In this document: positions 6,277 through 8,082 of the stretch, in pieces
Layout of the letters: each line of letters begins with the position of its first letter
Numbering within the stretch: position 1 is the first letter of the stretch
Assembly: GCA_904502015.1 (NCBI GenBank)
Contig: CAJGEA010000083.1
Coordinates: 1 to 8,082 of the forward strand
Reading direction: 5' to 3'
Source of the DNA: an uncultured Clostridia bacterium
GTDB lineage: Bacteria; Bacillota; Clostridia; Oscillospirales; CAG-272
Length of the DNA stretch: 8,082 bases
Program-made: the position numbers and the translations under genes
Notes under the pieces: generated by a model
Told to the model about the DNA's origin: nothing
Databases searched by the model: none
What the model saw: the letters and a program-made list of their open reading frames with translations, nothing else

Positions 6277-6392
6277 GCTATCACCCCCTATTATGGGTAT
6301 TGTGTTCCGCGCACGTCGGAATTATGCGGCGCGCACACAAACGGATGGGGCCGAGCCATAAAAAAAGAAATGCGAGATTTTGAAAAAAACAC
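6277..6392. other. Intergenic gap between divergent FAD/Rieske gene and tRNA-Ser
   Basis: This gap holds the ribosome binding site of the leftward oxidoreductase (6281-6289) and presumably its promoter; two CATAAT-like -10 candidates on the minus strand lack convincing -35 boxes. An imperfect inverted repeat (TGTGT...GCGC at 6301-6312 with GCGCACACA at 6331-6339) could fold in its leader. No coding sequence is supported. Confidence 0.4.
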
Positions 6393-6421
6393 TTGACAAA
6401 CGAAAGCACTTGGTGTATAAT
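6393..6421 (+). promoter_or_regulatory. Perfect consensus promoter of tRNA-Ser
   Basis: TTGACA (6393-6398), exactly 17 nt, then TATAAT (6416-6421). The predicted start is near 6428, about 37 nt before the mature tRNA. An A-rich tract (6360-6390) just upstream could act as an UP element. Such a perfect match suits a stable-RNA gene. Confidence 0.92.
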
Positions 6422-6424
6422 ATA

Positions 6425-6464
6425 GGGCGTGAGTTATGCAAACGGTCGCTCACGCTTCTATTTT
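6425..6464 (+). promoter_or_regulatory. 5' leader of pre-tRNA with stem-loop
   Basis: GCGTGAG (6427-6433) pairs perfectly with CTCACGC (6449-6455), extendable by two G-T wobbles, around a 15-nt loop. TTCTATTTT then leads directly into the tRNA. The hairpin covers nearly the whole predicted leader. It may only help RNase P cleavage or protect the 5' end, but its hairpin plus U-rich tail also resembles a weak attenuator. Confidence 0.5.
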
Positions 6465-6556
6465 GGAGAAGTACTCAAGAGGCCGAAGAGGCGCCCCTGC
6501 TAAGGGTGTAGGTCGGGTTTACCGGCGCGAGAGTTCAAATCTCTCCTTCTCCGCCA
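6465..6556 (+). tRNA. tRNA-Ser (anticodon GCU), CCA encoded
   Basis: A 92-nt class II tRNA. Acceptor GGAGAAG (6465-6471) pairs with CTTCTCC (6546-6552), followed by discriminator G and an encoded CCA (6554-6556). The anticodon arm is CGCCC-CTGCTAA-GGGTG, giving anticodon GCT, which reads AGC and AGU serine codons. The long variable arm folds as GTCGG-GTTTA-CCGGC, as required for seryl-tRNA synthetase recognition, and the T arm is GAGAG-TTCAAAT-CTCTC. It is a single-gene unit with its own promoter and terminator and appears intact. Confidence 0.98.
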
Positions 6557-6558
6557 GT

Positions 6559-6608
6559 AAGAACCTAAAACGAACACTATGTGTTTTAGTTTTAGGTTCT
6601 TCTTTTTT
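6559..6608 (+). terminator. Intrinsic terminator of tRNA-Ser
   Basis: AAGAACCTAAAAC (6559-6571) pairs perfectly over 13 bp with GTTTTAGGTTCTT (6589-6601); an inner AACAC/GTGTT pairing can extend the stem. A run of six T follows at 6603-6608. It starts two bases after the CCA end. Confidence 0.95.
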
Positions 6609-6681
6609 GTCCTTTTATCCGTAAGGCATATTGACGCTTTCAAGTGCCGCTAGTGCCCTCAGAACCCTCTATACGACCGTT
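6609..6681. other. Short gap between tRNA terminator and recombinase end; candidate element boundary
   Basis: No ORF, promoter or clear hairpin is visible. A short direct repeat AGTGCC occurs twice nine bases apart (6643-6658 region). Because a serine recombinase reads toward this point, the junction between chromosome and an integrated element may lie here, but no attachment-site duplication can be tested within the window. Confidence 0.3.
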
Positions 6682-8082
6682 CTATGCGATCCACATCTCG
6701 ATATTAAAATTCTCCTTTCGCCCCTTATAAACAGAACAGCCCCGACCTTCATCGGGGCTGTTCTGCGTGGGTTTATTGAAATAGATTTCTATTTTATCGT
6801 CGTACATGACGATCTCTTTTACGAGATAGTTGATGAGCATTTGGGCTTCAAGTGCCAGCGCTTCCTTATAGTATGTGCGGATGTCGCTGGCGGACAATCG
6901 CACCGCGTTCTTGCTTCGCTCAATGAGAATTTGACGGTCCAGTTCTTCCTGTCTCGCTTCAAGCTCCTTCAAACGCTTGGTGGTCGTGTTGGTGATCACA
7001 CCCCGCTCAATGGCCGCCATGACGTTCTCAATGGAGATCTCGACCTGCCGTTGCTCGCGTAGCAGGGCGTTCAGCATGGAGTGTTCCTTGATGTACCGTT
7101 CCTGTTCTTCCAAAAGTCCGGCCACGATCTGGTCAAGAATCTTTGGCTTGGATAGCTCGTCGATGATGGTGGACACGATTAGACTTTCAAGCTGATCCTT
7201 CCGCATCATGGACTTTTTGCAACCGTTGTGATTCTTACGGCCAAAGCATTTGTAGTACCGCTTCTTGGCTCCTGTCTTAGATGTGCCACACTCGGCGCTG
7301 ATAGGCTGGCCGCAGTAACCGCATTTGAGCTTATGCCGGAGTAGGTAGACCACTTCCACGCTCCGCTTACCGTACTTGTTGGCGTTGATCTTGCTTCGCA
7401 CGCGGTCGAAAATCTCTTGAGGTACGATCTGTGGGTACATATTTTCAAACACCTCCTCTCCATGACGGTAGATTCCGGAATATTTCTCGTTCTTCAAGAT
7501 GTTGTAGACAGTGTTACGGGCGAACGGCTTGCCACGGTTAAGGATCCCTCGTGCAGTCAGATTGGCAATAATATCCTTCACATACACACCAAGCGAATAC
7601 TGCTCGAATATGTAGCGCACCACCTCGGCGGTCTCCTCGTCGATCACCACCCTCTTGTTTTCGATCTTGTAGCCGTAGATCAAGAATCCACCGGTAAAGT
7701 TGCCCTTCTGCCTCGTTTCGTTCATACCGCGCCGTACCTTCTGGGAAAGCTCTGCGGAATAGTATTCAGCGTAACCCTCCAGCATGGATTCAAAGATGAT
7801 GCCTTCGGGGGTATCAGGGATATGCTCGGTGGCGGATATGAGCTTTACACCGTTGTCCTTCAGCGTTTTCTTATGAATAGCGGTGGCGTACTTATCTCGT
7901 GAAAAGCGGTCTAACTTGTAGACTAAAACGTAGTTCCATTCCCTCTTGCCGCTGTCCTTGATCATGCGTTGGAAGTTGGGACGAAGGTCGTTCGTACCCG
8001 TCATGGCTCGATCAATATAGGTGTCCAGGATCAGGATATCATGGTTTCTTGCGTAATCCTCGCAAACTCGGAGTTGGCCTTC
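6682..8082 (-). CDS. Large serine recombinase (site-specific integrase), N-terminus beyond window
   Basis: The frame is open to the right edge, giving 466 in-window residues; the ATG at 8004 is internal, since residues encoded by 8005-8082 (EGQLRVCEDYARNHDILILD) continue the resolvase fold. The catalytic serine should lie a few tens of residues upstream, outside the window. Domains in order: remainder of the catalytic domain with YIDRAMTGTNDLRPNFQRM and VYKLDRFSRDKY; the long helix ending EGYAEYYSAELSQKVRRGM; a recombinase DNA-binding domain (GGFLIYGYKI to NTVYNILKNEKYSGIY); a zinc ribbon with CGYCG and a later YYKC...GC pair; then a coiled coil (about 7000-7110 in DNA) and a C-terminal tail ending IEMWIA. 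Such enzymes integrate and excise phages, integrative elements or large transposons through short att sites. The region looks less GC-rich than the genes to its left, consistent with acquired DNA. No frameshift or internal stop is seen, so it is probably intact. Confidence 0.95.
   Translation of the reverse strand, partial: EGQLRVCEDYARNHDILILDTYIDRAMTGTNDLRPNFQRMIKDSGKREWNYVLVYKLDRFSRDKYATAIHKKTLKDNGVKLISATEHIPDTPEGIIFESMLEGYAEYYSAELSQKVRRGMNETRQKGNFTGGFLIYGYKIENKRVVIDEETAEVVRYIFEQYSLGVYVKDIIANLTARGILNRGKPFARNTVYNILKNEKYSGIYRHGEEVFENMYPQIVPQEIFDRVRSKINANKYGKRSVEVVYLLRHKLKCGYCGQPISAECGTSKTGAKKRYYKCFGRKNHNGCKKSMMRKDQLESLIVSTIIDELSKPKILDQIVAGLLEEQERYIKEHSMLNALLREQRQVEISIENVMAAIERGVITNTTTKRLKELEARQEELDRQILIERSKNAVRLSASDIRTYYKEALALEAQMLINYLVKEIVMYDDKIEIYFNKPTQNSPDEGRGCSVYKGRKENFNIEMWIA
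6732..6765 (-). other. Perfect 14-bp inverted repeat inside the recombinase 3' coding end
   Basis: CAGAACAGCCCCGA (6732-6745) and TCGGGGCTGTTCTG (6752-6765) are exact reverse complements around a 6-nt loop. The sequence encodes QNSPDE and GRGCSV near the recombinase C-terminus, about 48 nt before the stop codon. Read leftward it is followed by TTTATAAG, so it is a weak intrinsic terminator candidate; read rightward there is no T run. Confidence 0.8.

Noticed and set aside
5581..6396. A 271-codon plus-strand open frame opposite the FAD/Rieske gene
   Set aside because: It shows no recognisable domain and is antisense to a well-supported flavoprotein, so it is a shadow frame.
8004..8004. ATG at 8004 as the recombinase start
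   Set aside because: The open frame continues to the window edge with typical resolvase-domain residues, and the catalytic serine region has not yet been reached.

Overview
The window looks like chromosomal DNA of a fairly GC-rich member of the Clostridia (Bacillota), probably a gut-type Oscillospirales or Lachnospirales relative. This is inferred from AGGAG-type ribosome binding sites, TTGACA/TATAAT promoters, an ECF sigma factor paired with an RsgI-like/PepSY protein, the compact FAD/Rieske oxidoreductase, and a Clostridia-type large serine recombinase. No rRNA or other species-level marker is present.

Left part (1-1717). A HIT-family nucleotide hydrolase/transferase gene reads leftward from a near-perfect promoter. 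A second near-consensus promoter overlaps its stop codon and fires leftward out of the window. An FkbM-type SAM methyltransferase with an N-terminal Rossmann-like domain reads rightward. It ends at a strong terminator hairpin, A-rich on one side and T-rich on the other, that also serves the convergent operon.

Centre (1735-4793, minus strand). This is a two-gene signalling operon: an ECF sigma factor followed 23 bp later by an 809-aa membrane protein that is very probably its anti-sigma factor. That protein has a short cytosolic segment, one membrane helix, an RsgI-type extracellular domain with the Asn-Pro motif linked to self-cleavage, two PepSY domains, an Asp/Glu tract, six tandem 17-residue cysteine-containing repeats and six 14-residue Pro/Glu repeats. 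The gene's repeats are almost identical at DNA level, so the tail has probably expanded recently. This operon is the most distinctive system in the window.

Right part (4934-8082). A leftward FAD-dependent oxidoreductase with a C-terminal Rieske [2Fe-2S] cluster site ends at a perfect 10-bp terminator stem. Then comes a rightward transcription unit for tRNA-Ser(GCU): perfect consensus promoter, short leader with its own hairpin, the tRNA with encoded CCA, and a strong terminator. To its right, facing it and running off the window edge, is the C-terminal part of a large serine recombinase. It probably marks one end of an integrated mobile element that continues to the right. No stretch longer than 300 bases lacks a gene.
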